Below the pieces are notes generated by a model. That model worked only from the letters and a program-made list of their open reading frames with translations. It had not been told where the DNA came from and did no database searches. From Lasiosphaeris hirsuta (taxonomy: Eukaryota > Ascomycota > Sordariomycetes > Sordariales > Lasiosphaeriaceae), in assembly GCA_030549175.1 (NCBI GenBank), contig JAUKUA010000007.1, forward strand, positions 4,154,001 to 4,218,000: 64,000 nt of DNA. Direction: 5' to 3'. Numbering within the stretch: the stretch's first letter is position 1; every line of letters starts with the position of its first letter. Made by a program: the position numbers and the translations under genes. Positions 1 to 11,439 of this stretch are shown piece by piece.

Positions 1-3000
1 TTTCTCAAAATACCCAATGAATTCGACGGCCTCCAGGTCCCAGAGAGCAACGCTCGCGTTGCGGTGCGCCACGGCAGCAAGCTTTTGACCGGGGTCAAGA
101 AGAACTCGTACCGAACTGGAAGACGCCCACATTCGAGCTCGATCCACTTCATTGACAAGGATGATGGGGTCCTCCCCTTGACCATCAGCGGCTCGCACGA
201 CCACAATAGTGGTCTTCTCTGGGTCGGCAAGGGTCAGAGAACTGCCGTCTGGACTAAACATCACATGCGATGGTGAAAAGTCAATACCTTTGGTCCAAAG
301 ACACGAGCAAGATATCCCGTTATTGAGCCGGCGAATCTCCCATAGCATCAGTGTCGGGAAGCTATAAGAGGCAAGGAGCGTAGATGATTGATTAAAAGCG
401 AGATGCCTAACCCCTCTTCCATGCTTCAGGCGCCCAATAAAGTCAAACTTGCCAGAAGAAGAGTTATGGTGGATCTCGATGTCGCCGTTGTCGAGGCCAA
501 ATGCGAGGAATTGGTCAGAGCTCGCAATTGATTTGGCGTATGCATTCTCCGGGAACAGATAAGTTGTTAATCTGTCAGACCAGCTATCTTCCAACAGTCC
601 AGTGACCCGCAGACGCCTCTTGGACTTGGCAAAGCAGGCTCGGGTGAAGGAATTCGACGGGCAGAGATGAGGGATCATGAAGTGAATCGATTGGGGTGAG
701 GTGACCAGAGCGGGATGAAAGACGGCGATTATGTGGCGAATATCGGTCACCCAGGCGAAAACGGTGTCTGCCAGCTTGCCACCGAGGTCAGGCTGATCTC
801 TTGCCACCCGGCGCGCATAGACACTCAGCTGTCTAGCAGCAAACCCAAGCACTGCAAGGTCTCCATCCATTGCTATTCCCTCAACCCACGTCAGGACATT
901 GGTTCTAAGGAATCGGACCAGCAACGTGATGGGCTTATCCGAAACCGAAGAGCCCTGACTAAGGTGGTATGAGAAGTTTGCGGATGCGTAGCTGGAGAGC
1001 TGGGTTTTGGTACCATTGACCTTGGTTGTGTGCCCCAGACGTGTAATTCCGGATGGCGGCGCGAACTCGTCTCCACAAAGAATATCAAGGCAAATCTCGG
1101 CGAGCCGTGAGTGTGCTTCCAAGGGATTGACCCAAAAGTTATCTCGCCGTTTGGTCAGGAACGCGGAAGCAGTCTCGTGCATGATATGGACTCGAGAGTC
1201 GCTATCCACAAGGATGAGATTCCCGACCATGGATTCCAGCTGATATGCAGACGCTACGAGAGTTTTGCCAACGTCCAACTTGACAGCCTCCCTGAGTTCT
1301 CCAATAGTCAGCGGCTTTGTAGAACATATCGTCCATTTGAGGATGCACTTCGTAGTCTCGTAGCTCGCCGGTGGCAGTGAAGCCAGGGAAGTGATGATGC
1401 GCGAGTAGAAGGCGTCCATTTCCGACGGTGTTTCTTCGAGAACTGCCTGCATATCTTCCAAATTATGGGCCTTTTCCATCCTAGCCACGGTGAGCGCGGC
1501 CCAGAGGAAGATTCCATTCGATTTCGAGAGCGCGGTGTCCAAAATGGCTTGGAAGGAGTCGATGTCGGTGGTTCGTGGGCATTTGGCCCTGAGGAAGATC
1601 TCAATGTCCTGCAGAGTCCCAGCCTTACCGGCTTTGATTTCGGAAATTTGCGTGGAATTGTCTGATATCAACCTCTCCAACCGCATGTCAGGTCGACCCG
1701 TCATGAAAACGCGGATAAAGCTTTCAGAGCTCAGGCCCAGCAGGAGCGACACGAATTCCGGCATGCCGTCCCCACAGCACTCGTCGATAGCATCAATAAC
1801 CCAAAACTGAGGTTTGGACGTCTTGATATTGAGGATTCGGTCAGCAAAGAGCTTGCTCCATATCATGCCATAGTCTTCATGCCTGAGCTTGACATTGTCT
1901 TCAATCATTGATATGATTTCCCGTCGAATTATCGAGCTGGAGCTGGCCATCTGTGACGCCAATGAGAGAAGCAAGGCGGAGACAGTGGAACCGGCTTTGT
2001 TGTTGTGGCTGAGGAAGTGAAAGCTGCAGTCAAGACTGCGCTCCTCCAGATGCTTAACGACATGCCCGGCGGCTATTGACTTCCCAGTGCCAGGCCGGCC
2101 GTTCAACCAGATGATTTTAGGTGACACGTTTCCATCTGCGGCATCGTCCATCCATGCCTGGAAGGTTGGATCTTCAGTAAGCCACTGACACGACCCATCC
2201 TGTTGCTTCCGGTTTAAAGCCCATAGTAGCGCATCGGGTCTTTGGCTGACATGGAGGAAGGAAGAAATTAGTTTCAGTTCCTCCATGTTTTCGCCACGCC
2301 GGCGTATCGATGCTTCCACAGCCGTCAGCATATCATGTCTTAAACGACCGTTTTCAGGTATTGGCTAGAGCCTTGTGGGCCATTAGAACTTACTCTCGGC
2401 TTCTACTTCAGCAACTGTTGTGAGTAAGGCCCGCTGCAGGATTTTGTAGTTTGGACTGTCCCGGTCATCAAATTTACATATGTGACGATGGTCGGCATTG
2501 ATATATTGCGTGTGCTCTCCGGGGAATCCTGGCCTGGGTTAGACAAGGCATATCCCGAAGCAACCGAGAGTGTTCTACTCACCGAGAACCGCGGATTCCT
2601 TGTCGACGACAAATGAGTCTACCAAGCCGAAGCGAGTCGGGACGCTCTCATAGAAGGACCAAACCTGAAGACAGGCATCTTTGCAAGCATCCTTGAAGTC
2701 ATCGTTTATTGCCTTGGATTGGTGTTAGCCTAGTATCCGGCATGGGGGCTCCGGCTGGAGTTGGGAGGCTTGACCAACATTTATGGTGTGATTTCCCGGC
2801 ACAAGGTCATCGAGAAATGTCTTTGTTCCATGGCCAGACGATAGAAGAAAAATCTTGGCGAGGGACGCCAAATCAGCTCCGCGGTGGGGCGTTCCAAGGA
2901 AGTACATGGCGCGTATCCGTCTCCCGATGTTCTCGTATATTGGGTTTTCGATGGCGAGCAAATACGCCTGGGACTATTAGTGTCCTTGGGACGAATCTGC

Positions 3001-3747
3001 ATTATCACATCTCCGGCTCGGACTAACCCTTTTGATCGCTAAGCCGCCCATACTATGAGCCACGAATATGATCGGTGCCTGTATTTTCATAGAGTATCAG
3101 ATGAAAGGTACATGGACTTGGCTGGGTGATGGGGCGGTCACTTACGTCGCCGCCATTTCGAATGGACGGGTAATTGCTGATGTCAGCCAGGAGAGCTTGT
3201 CCGTAATCATGGGATGTAAGACGGCTTTCTTCTCTCTTGGTCCAGTCCGAGTTGTATCCATAGCTGAAAATGCGGACATGCTGGAACCCAGTTTCTTTGG
3301 GCAGCCATTCCTTGGGCCAGTACGATTTCGGATCTGGCGAGTTGCTCCACGTCTTTTTCGATCCTCCGCCCAAGCCATGGACCTGTTCCCACGCATTAGC
3401 AGCTCACGCGTTCCGGGATTAAGGCAGTTGGCGGTAACCCACAAAGATGAAGTTGACACGTGCTTCAGAAGGCTCGTGAAGAAGATTCAAGCCAAGGGGG
3501 CCTTTGATGTCGACCGTCGTTTGAACATTTCGCGAAACAGCCTTTTTAAGCCGACTGAGTGTACCTCGGGAAGATTTGGAGTCCAAAGGCAGGTGCGAAG
3601 GGCCACGTACACCATCTGGGTCGTTATCAGCCTGCAGCGTTGTTGAGGGGGAGGCGGCAGGCCTAGGAAGGTGCGTTGGACGTGATTAGCAGGAGATCAA
3701 AGCACAGGCCATTGCCGCGCCGACACTCACTGAAATAGCTTCTCCAT
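1..3747 (-). CDS. NLR-type STAND protein: SesB-like alpha/beta-hydrolase + NACHT + WD40-like region (3' end outside window)
   Basis: Fungal NOD-like receptors are thought to act in heterokaryon incompatibility and innate immunity. Exons read as 3747-3731, 3662-3443, 3382-3146, 3078-3028, 2967-2779, 2712-2583, 2528-2394 and 2312-1, all in phase, giving at least about 1,097 residues before the edge. The N-terminal ~320 residues form an alpha/beta-hydrolase/lipase-like domain: VHGLGGGSKKTW, then nucleophile elbow AHSMGG (Ser near residue 167), then FLGTPHRGADL. The NACHT domain carries Walker A GRPGTGKS (~residue 400) and Walker B FWVIDAIDE (~492). After a helical region, repeats such as FSPDGSSLTLADPEKTT and VALWDLEAVEFIGYFE look like degenerate WD40 blades. 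The frame is open to position 1, so the C-terminus is missing. The intron ending at 2313 was chosen because it alone keeps phase; the donor at 2778 is weak. Family assignment is firm; the biological role is inferred. Confidence 0.9.
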
Positions 3748-5172
3748 TTTCGCTCTCACAATCACCACCACATCGCCGATCAGTCATCAATTTGCAAACG
3801 ATTTGGAGTAAATCAATGGGAGAATGCAAGTTGGAGTGACGTTGAAATGAAGGCGCCTCACTTTTGCCTATTTGACACATCAGCTTCTCATGTCGGGTAC
3901 CTGAGCCTTGCGCAGGGGCTGACCCCAGGCGCCAAACTCGTCCAATTGGGCACCTTCTCCACGCGACAACCTCACAGCTCTCCCCGCTGGATCAATATCG
4001 CGCATTTTCTTTTCCATCAGCCCAATAGAGTATGGCAAAACATGAGACAGCAGAAACACTTGACCACGCGGTTATAGACAGTTCGCAATCCGTCGCCCAA
4101 GCCCCCAGACACCAATCACTGACATTCGTCAGAGCTTCCTCCCAATTGCGAAGTGCTCTCTCTCCGTCAGCAGGTGGGGCAAGAGCAAATGGGTCAGACA
4201 GCGTCAAGATTGCGGTCCGGCTGCACAATGACAAACCCGCCACTTTATGCTGTATGTGCGATGAAGTATTATGTGCTTATCAAGCATGTACTCAAGTAAT
4301 AGGAGCTACAGGAGGCTCCTTGTTGAGCAACTTGGGAAACTGGTCGAGAAAGTTAGCCGAGATGCTAGCGAATTGGCAATTTTGGAGTCGAATCCAAGGC
4401 GAAGATCTAAGCCCAACATCATGATGGGCTTAGATGGGTCGTGGTGACTGTCTTGTTGTCACATATCTTGAGCGGTTTGAGACGACTTTGGAAAAGTGTT
4501 TATCGCGTTCATTGCACATCTTTAATTTTTTTGTGATCGAGAAGTCGCTGTCGCACCCGCCGGATTTAACGACCTCTCCAATTTATCGCGCCGCTTCGCC
4601 CTGATTGGTCGCATGCTCCCTACCTCACCACGCCCGTACATATTAAATAGACCCCCGTCCCCAACGTCCTCTTCTTATACTCTTAACCTTCGTATACTCT
4701 CTCTCCTCTCTTCTTGCAAATTCCTCTCGGTGGCTTCGCCCCTAACCTCTCACGGCCTACGCTTCAATCCTCATTCCGCCGAGGAACTTGGCTTCGCCCT
4801 CATTTGGCCTTGGTTATACCTACCCAATCTCTGTCCTCTTCGGCCCCTCCATAGGTTTTACGTTGTCGAGTATCATGTAACCATCGGAGACCTACTATTC
4901 TCACTCCCATCACTCACCGTCTTCTGAGACTTCAACCTTAGCCTGGATTCTGGTACCGGCGTTCGTCTGCCGTATGAGCGGCTAAGATCGACCGTACTTT
5001 ATAATACCTACCACATCCGACTACTTACCTTTGTCTGAAAGTTATACTCCATATCTACCTCGAGGATCCATCGGTATAATTTACTCATTACCTATCTTGG
5101 CTAGTCGTAAAAATACCATAGGAATTGATAATATCAACATGAGATAATAGGAGGCCCTCCTTACCTCTCTCT
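3748..5172. other. Intergenic region upstream of the NLR gene, with an orphan promoter-like segment
   Basis: No convincing coding sequence was found on either strand. The left part is the presumed promoter of the NLR gene. On the plus strand, an inverted CCAAT box (ATTGGTC near 4603), a TATTAAATA element near 4640 and a long pyrimidine-rich stretch (about 4655-4780) look like a fungal promoter and leader, but no reading frame follows before the transposon at 5.17 kb. The last ~200 bases are AT-rich. Confidence 0.5.
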
Positions 5173-5180
5173 ATACAGGG

Positions 5181-5209
5181 GCTTTTGGAACACCCCCGCC
5201 TTTGGAACA
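5181..5209 (+). repeat. Left terminal inverted repeat of the pogo-like element
   Basis: The 16 outer bases are perfectly complementary to 6571-6586 and the inner nine to 6558-6566, separated by four mismatched positions. The motif TTTGGAACA occurs twice within the arm, so each terminus contains a short internal direct repeat. Confidence 0.85.
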
Positions 5210-5509
5210 GCCCCTGTTGGAGGTGCTGCCCCACCTCGAGGGTAGCGCACACGCCACCACGCCTGCCTGGCTAGTGCCATGGCCTTAGCGCCATGCCACA
5301 CCCAGATAGCTGCTGCAGGCCAGGAAGTTCCTGGCCCGCAACACAACAATTCATCACCACTTTTCCCAACTGCTCTGCTTCGCCCACAGCCCCTGAGTCG
5401 GACCCCGCATAGTTCTAATACCACAAACTTCAATTGCCCACAACTTCATCGATTAGATAGCTACGATAGTATAATCTTCAGTATCAGAATTGCCTAGTTC
5501 TTCTCTTTG

Positions 5510-6414
5510 AGAATCACCAAGGTCCCCCCTGCCAGCCTCTCTCTGTGAGGTACGAACCTCCTTAATTCCAGCGAACTGCGTGTTAGGGTCGACTTGGACC
5601 TTTCTTCTCTTTCGGCCTCTTGTACGTTCCAGGCTTTTTTCTGCAGCCTCTAATTGGCCAGTTGGAAAACCACATTATCGAAGGCTTTTGCGGCCTTGCG
5701 TATGAAAAGCCGGTCGCTGGCGGTCCGTTTCTGGCCGGCTAGAAAAACCTGCCCCTGAACACGGAAATCCTTCGGCCTTTTAGGGGTAAACCACACAGGC
5801 CGGTCCTCCGAATTATTACCTAAAATGGGGTCATAGACCCCCTGAAGGTCTATAGAAGCCGTAGAGGTCCAGATTCGGTCTCCTTTCTTCTTTTTCTGGA
5901 ATTTCTTTCTTTCCTTAGAACTAACAACCAAGCCATTATCTCCAATACCAGAAGCAATATCAGTTTCATCCATATTATACCTGTGCTTAGCTAGAATGGC
6001 CTCTACACCTGGAAGTTTCAAATACTCAAACCAGGGCCGAATAACGGCCTCACAGGCTCGATCAGCACGGTTTGCGTGGATTCTCCGAGGCCTGATAGTA
6101 GAAATGGATGGATTTCTGGCCAAAAACCGGCTAGTCCAGCGTTTTCCGAGGGTCTCGTCGTCTCCGAGCATTCTTCTCGCCAGTTTCCGAATTTGGGCGT
6201 GGGTTGAAGGGTGACCGAGCGGCCCCTGGAATAAAATCCATTCGGTCAAACGTTCCTCCATATCTGGAGAGAGCTTTTGATTGGTAATTTGGGCCTTGAA
6301 AGCTGGCTCAGAACCGCGAACCCTATTAAAGAGAGTGGTAGGGGGTATGCCATGGTTTTCAGCAGAGTTGCGGAGTAAGCCAGTTTCTGCATACTCTACC
6401 AGCGTATTCTGCAA
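5510..6414 (-). pseudogene. Transposase of Fot1/pogo type, internally deleted and interrupted by a stop
   Basis: Reading minus from 6414, a psq-type helix-turn-helix (HGIPPTTLFNRVRG) is followed by a CENP-B/Tc5-type DNA-binding region (LTEWILFQGPLGHPST, then GKRWTSRFLARNP). The start of the DDE nuclease domain follows, with its first Asp in YNMDETDIASG. After a short piece (GDRIWTSTASIDLQG) the frame jumps to sequence typical of the family's C-terminal tail (FTPKRPKD, then DRLFIRKAAKAFDNVVF). The second and third catalytic acidic residues and the segment between them are absent. A TAG at 5650-5652 interrupts the tail, yet tail-like sequence (RLQKKAWNVQEAER) continues in the same frame beyond it. 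There is no ATG at the apparent start; the open frame begins after a TAA, near a TTG. The element could not move by itself. Confidence 0.85.
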
Positions 6415-6557
6415 ATCTAACTCGGTATATAGTTTTATTGTTTAATTCTAAATCGAATGGAAGAGGTAGAGAAAGGATTGGAGCAGAATTGGTTGATTTG
6501 TGGGCGATTGAAATAGGTGAGTTGGGTGGCGGGTGGCGATTCACTGGTGACAAATCT

Positions 6558-6586
6558 TGTTCCAAACCTAGGGGTGTTCCAAAAGC
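6558..6586 (-). repeat. Right terminal inverted repeat of the pogo-like element
   Basis: This is the reverse complement of the left arm at 5181-5209 except for the central four bases (CCTA here). Confidence 0.85.
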
Positions 6587-6594
6587 AGACCACC

Positions 6595-7725
6595 TAACTC
6601 AGTGTATTTACAATATCTCTATGAGTTGGTTAGATATCTCGTGGGTCGTGGCTAAGCCGATTACTAACGTAACTACGGTAAGGTATGTAGGAGGTAAGTT
6701 ATATTTCCTTGGAGGTATAGGCTATTTTTTTTTACCGGATTTTATGGTACGTTCGATGACGAATCTAATGATTAGTATATGGTCAAATGACTTGGAAAGA
6801 CGTTAGTATTAGGCTATAAAGTCGAAAGAAACTAAGCTACTATTAGATACTTCGGTATATATATTAACGAATTAATGGTTAATGTATCTGGCCGCAGGCC
6901 AGAGTGGTGCAACAAGTAATATAATCACACAATTGTAACCGCCATCAAAAGTGCAGTGCTTCTAACAGTGTTATAGTATCTACGTGGCCCTCGTCGGTGA
7001 GATCGATAAATTCCGACGTTTTACTCGCTTCGATAAAATCGGCTCTACGTTGGTCGCGACTACTACGGTGTCGGGTAGAAGAGACCACTAGTTGTGGAGT
7101 AGGTAGTTGCTATTATATCAGACATCGTGAGTGTGGTCGACGGAGTAATTAGATCGGCACTGTTTGTAATATACATTTCTTGGCAGACAGCTTTCAAAGC
7201 TTCCATGGTTACGACATTCCCCTACACTGTGGATGTAACGAACAAACATGCTGTCAACTACGATAGGTCCGATCGGACTGTATTTCGGTCCGTAGGCGTC
7301 ACGTAAGTGGCACTTGCACTCATTCTCAGCTTCAACACTCGCATTCGGGGGGGGGTTGCGCTGAAATATCGTCCCACCCTCCCCCCCGTTTTTGCCGGAA
7401 CCATAGATCAATTCACACAACCAATATAATCACAAAGTTGCAACCCCATCAGTTCCACAGAATCCAGTGTACCGTGTTTCTAACAATAATGGCCATAAGT
7501 GTAAACTTTAGCGCGGCTAGAGTATTCCCTAGGAGTTTTAGCCTTGACTCACTTTATAAATCAAGAGACTACATTACGCCATACTCAGCTTAAGAAAACA
7601 GTTCAGGAGGAAGAAAAGAAGAATCGAAGAAAAAATGGGTACTTAGAAAGAGGAAGCGGAGGTAAAAGGGAACAAAAACAGATTGGAAGCTGCGACCAGA
7701 TTGCTAACCCCAAAGCCCAGACACC
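6595..7725. other. AT-rich, gene-free stretch with RIP-like composition
   Basis: No coding sequence was recognised. By eye TpA is very frequent and CpA/TpG sparse, notably 6600-6900, as expected of repeat DNA altered by repeat-induced point mutation. A ~50-60 bp motif starting AATATAATCACA and ending TTCTAACA occurs at about 6918-6971 and again, diverged, at about 7422-7485. A G-run/C-run pair lies at 7348-7388. Confidence 0.5.
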
Positions 7726-10355
7726 TTATGAGCTCTCAGTCTTCAATGTCGTCCAATGACGGTCTAAGCCCGCGCTGTTACTTCCCGTGCGCAGGGGGTC
7801 GGCGACTGGGAGTAACTCGGTTGTAGCCCTTCCGAAAGGATGCGTAAGGGAAAAATCAGGCCGCTGCAGGTCCCCTCGCGCTGTGACCGTTGCCGGCTGA
7901 GGAGAGGTAGCGGTTGCCGACATGTCTGCTTCCGGGGCGGGCTGGACCCAATGTCGGGTTATCTGCTCCGTCCTGGCCGGGAGCCCGTTCGAACCCTTTG
8001 ATCCTGTGGGCTGCGTCCAGCCTGGCTGGTGTGTACTAGTAGTGGCTGGTCCAAGATCGACAGGCGCCAAGTCCAGCACCTCACCGAGCTCCCGGAGATT
8101 GCCGTTGCGCATGGGCTCTTCAAAGCAGCTCAAGGAAAGCCCATCTGTCAATGGGATCTCCTCCCTGCTCGCGAGGGGCGGCACTGTTAGACTGTCGAAG
8201 TACCCGCCGGACCGGGCACGCTGGGACGACACCAGTTCGCGTTCGCCAGTGGGCGAAGGGGATGAGAGCCAAGAACGTCTGTGGCTTGCTCCGGCCTGGC
8301 TGGGCTCACCAGCACCCGCTGTAGGAGCTGAAGGGGCGCGGCTATGAGGTTGGTGGGATCCTTCGTCTGCGAATGTCGTTGTACCGGGCGTGTTTTGCTG
8401 ACCGTCCACCCTGTTAACACCAGTGGGATCAGCGACATGGTGCACCAGTGACTGCGTGGTTGGCATAGTTAAGCCTTCCTCGGTCATCTCCCAATCCGAT
8501 GCGCTGGTTTCCGAGTACGACTCAATGTCCCACTCGGTTGCTTCGAGGTCATCCTCGGCGCATTGTGTTGGCGCATCGATCAGGGACCCCAGCTCCGGTC
8601 TCGGCACTGCCACCAAGTCACTGTTAGCGTTGGCAGCAGAGAGAAGATGAATGGATGGGACGGCGAGACTGACCATCCGGTTGCCGGTGGATATAAGACC
8701 ACGCCTCTTCTCTCCTGCCTAGAAGCTCCCTGTAGTGAGTCCTGGCGACCAGCGAGCCGGATATCTTGTGATGTTTTGGGTTTTCCGAATCATAGGGTCT
8801 CAGATCCCTAATCCGCACCCATTTCACCCAAGCGGGCCCTTTCTCAGGCTTATTGAAGAACCTAACGGGATACTGCCGTTCGTATGCCCGAGGTTGACCG
8901 TCTTGGTATCCATCCGCCCACTGTAGGATCTCCTCGACGAAGACGGGTTTTCCGTCGGGCCCTCTCTTGAAGCAGCGAGGGGGGTTGCAGCCGAGGTCGT
9001 CATCAAAGTGTCCCTGCACCCCAAGGTCGGCAAAGTACCCCCCGAGTGGAAGCACCATAACCACCCAGGCCCTCCCACCGTCGCGCGTGATGTAAGGCTT
9101 GCCCACCTCGGGATATATGATTTCCCTCCCGTTCTGGGCATCTTGAATCCCTGGCCCATTGTCAGGAATCCGCCGCAGCATCGCGTTGTTCTTTTCAACC
9201 TTGGCAGCGTCGCAGTTCTGAACTCGCCAGCCGAGTGTCTCGACTACGTTCGCATGCGTTTTCTGCAGATGCTTATGCTCTGCCCCACTGATGTGCTTCG
9301 CGGCTGAGGCGAGGGCATTCCGCCCGTTGGAGCCGAAGTGCAAGCCGTGTTGCTGACAGCGGATGATGAACCATCCCGCCTCGATGCGGGACTGCGAGTT
9401 AGAGTGTGGGGCGAACCAGACAATCTGGTACATGTGCTTTGGGTTTCCGCCCTGGTACACGTCATCGTAATCGATGGTCGGGAGGGTCGAATTGTCCCTC
9501 GCCCTCTTGCGACGGCTGCGGGCATCCTGGTCCGAACCGTCCTCATTGTCGGCGCCCGGGGTGCGGTTGCGCTTTTCAGCCTATGATTGGCAGCAGGCCT
9601 CGTGTCAGCAGAGCTAAACATGGGCCCAAATACGCATCTCAAACGACAAGATACGACGAGGGGCAACCTACCCCTGCGTTCGCATCGGGGGGACCATCCT
9701 GGCCGGCATTCTTCTGTAGTTGAAGAACACTGCATCGGTCGCCGTCCGGCGCAGCGTTTTGCTCCGCGGCCCCCGCATTGTCGGCTGCGGGGTCCTCTGC
9801 CATGTCGTCGGCATCCTCGGGCTCGGCCTCAGATTCGGTGAGCGGCTCGGGTGTAGACATCACATCCGGTGTCTTGTCGCGACTGTGGAGATAATGTTGC
9901 ATGGCATCTATGAACCCCGCATGTTGCTGGCTGCATTTGGTTTCGAACAACTTGGCTTCCTCGTCAAGGCACCGAACCCGGTGCATGTAAGACGACTCCA
10001 GTTCGGGTCTCTCCTTGGTCGCTGTGGCGTCCTGCTTCATGCGGCCGTACAGCTGCTGAATCTCGTGGGTGAGCTTCTTCCTCTGCTGGTCGAGCTCCTT
10101 CCTTTGGCGGCACAGATCGGCCATCCTCTGTGCGTCACGGGCTGCTTCGTCAATGATGGCTTCGTCGACACGGGCCTCGTACTCGGCCCTGAGCTTCTCC
10201 TTCTGCCGCTCTGCTCGCTTCTTGCGATCCTCCATCTTTCGCGCGCATCTTGATGCGCTTGTTCTGATTAGGCCAAGGTAGCGATTGCCGCGTCGCACTA
10301 TCTCCTGGACTTCTCCCAGGCCCGCCGGATCCTCCGAGGCTGGCGTATTCTCCAT
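7726..10355 (-). CDS. Fungal-specific protein of unknown function with coiled coil and a Cys/His-containing conserved domain
   Basis: Three exons (10355-9672, 9580-8674, 8606-7726) join in phase to about 823 residues. Exon 1 encodes a charged coiled coil (residues ~35-125, rich in Lys/Arg/Glu, e.g. KKRAERQKEKLRAEYEAR) and an acidic tail. Exon 2 begins with a basic, possibly nuclear-localising stretch (RSRRKRARDN) and then the conserved core: YQGGNPKHMYQIVWF, EAGWFIIRCQQHGLHFG and KHISGAEHKHLQKTH, where the Cys and several His residues could bind a metal, followed by a globular region. Exon 3 is low-complexity, Ser/Pro/Thr-rich, and starts with an acidic Trp-containing segment. I recall similar proteins as recurrent in Pezizomycotina but know no function. 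The second acceptor after the CTAAC branch at ~8629 was chosen because the first breaks the frame. The start codon is the least certain part. Confidence 0.7.
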
Positions 10356-11403
10356 GGTTTCGTTGCGCGGGCGCGTCTGCCCTTGAGTCGGAAAAGTGAC
10401 TGACAGAGTGTTGTATCAAGATAGCGGTAGAATGCCAAGCAACCAAGAATGACGCCTTCAGCGTGGGCATATATGTCAATCGAGAAGGCGTGGGACCCAG
10501 GGGGGAAGAGAAGTGTTGCGGCCTGAGGAGACAGACACGGGAGTTGATGGTCGCCAATGAAAACTTGAACGTTCGGGACAGGAGCCGCGCTCACACCAAC
10601 ACACCAGCAGAACGGAAGTCTTTCCCGTCACTCCTGGCAAATCGGATTTGGCCCAAACCATGCAACCGCAAGCCCCAGGGTTCGTCTTGGTCAATTCCCA
10701 CTAATGACCTGCCTCTGAGCCGGTGGAGGCAGCTCAGCGGAACAAAAGCAAGTCGTATCACAAATGCTACAGTGACGATGTCCGCGTGGCGATGAGACGA
10801 GACCGCCACATCGCCGATCTCTTTGGGGCGGCATTGCATTCTCAGCCTCGTTCATCCCCAGCTCGCCAGCTCGTCAAGTTAGGAGGATAGTCAAAGGGAA
10901 GTATGTTCCAAGGTTCTAGTGCCTTCTTCTTGAGGCAGCGAGGTCCTTCTAGCATTTATTTGCAGCTGTGATGTAAACACTCAAATCATCAACAGCATTC
11001 CACAGTGCCGCCTACCCTGCCAGTGCCGCCTACCCTGCCAATGCTGCCATACTCTCTGAGCATCCCACGGCGAAAGTTCGCTTAGTGACGGAACTCGTAA
11101 CCCATTATGGTTAGGTATCGTAACACAACATGGGAAGCAGCCTCGAGGGCAGCTACCAGCCACCGCCATTTCAAGAGAGCCCCACATCGACAGGGATTAG
11201 GCACTGTATTTTACTGTTTACACTGTAAGAAACGCAATGGACTTGCAGGAGGCTGGCGAGCAGACCCAATAGCCTCGCTTCTATCACCTGTAACTGCCCG
11301 AAGCTGAGATTGTTGCCCCAAACCATGTGGTCCGGATGAAGGCCGAGACACACCCCGCAGTCCGCAATGATGATAAAGGCTTGTCTGAGAGCCATCAGGC
11401 GGG

Positions 11404-11439
<36 letters not shown>

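Larger units (their letters stand above)
5181..6586. mobile_element. Fot1/pogo-like (Tc1/mariner superfamily) DNA transposon, defective
   Basis: The element is bounded by terminal inverted repeats. The left end 5181-5196 (GCTTTTGGAACACCCC) is the exact reverse complement of 6571-6586. After four unmatched bases the match resumes for nine more (TTTGGAACA at 5201-5209 against 6558-6566), so each arm spans 29 bp. Inside lies a minus-strand transposase relic of the pogo/Fot1 type. The element is about 1.4 kb, shorter than complete Fot1-like elements (about 1.8-2 kb), which fits the internal loss of coding sequence. A TA target duplication is expected for this family, but the flanks do not show one at matching distances, so the exact outer ends remain open by a few bases. 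Confidence 0.85.

Noticed and set aside
5172..6596. TA target-site duplication of the pogo-like element
   Set aside because: TA dinucleotides flank both ends but at unequal distances from the inverted repeats (5 versus 8 bases), so a duplication cannot be claimed.
10298..10594. Minus-strand frame with VPNVQVFIGDHQLP, resembling the start of a BTB-like domain
   Set aside because: Only ~65 residues look protein-like, the BTB core motifs do not follow, and no splice in phase joins it to the gene at 10355. Kept as a note under the intergenic entry.
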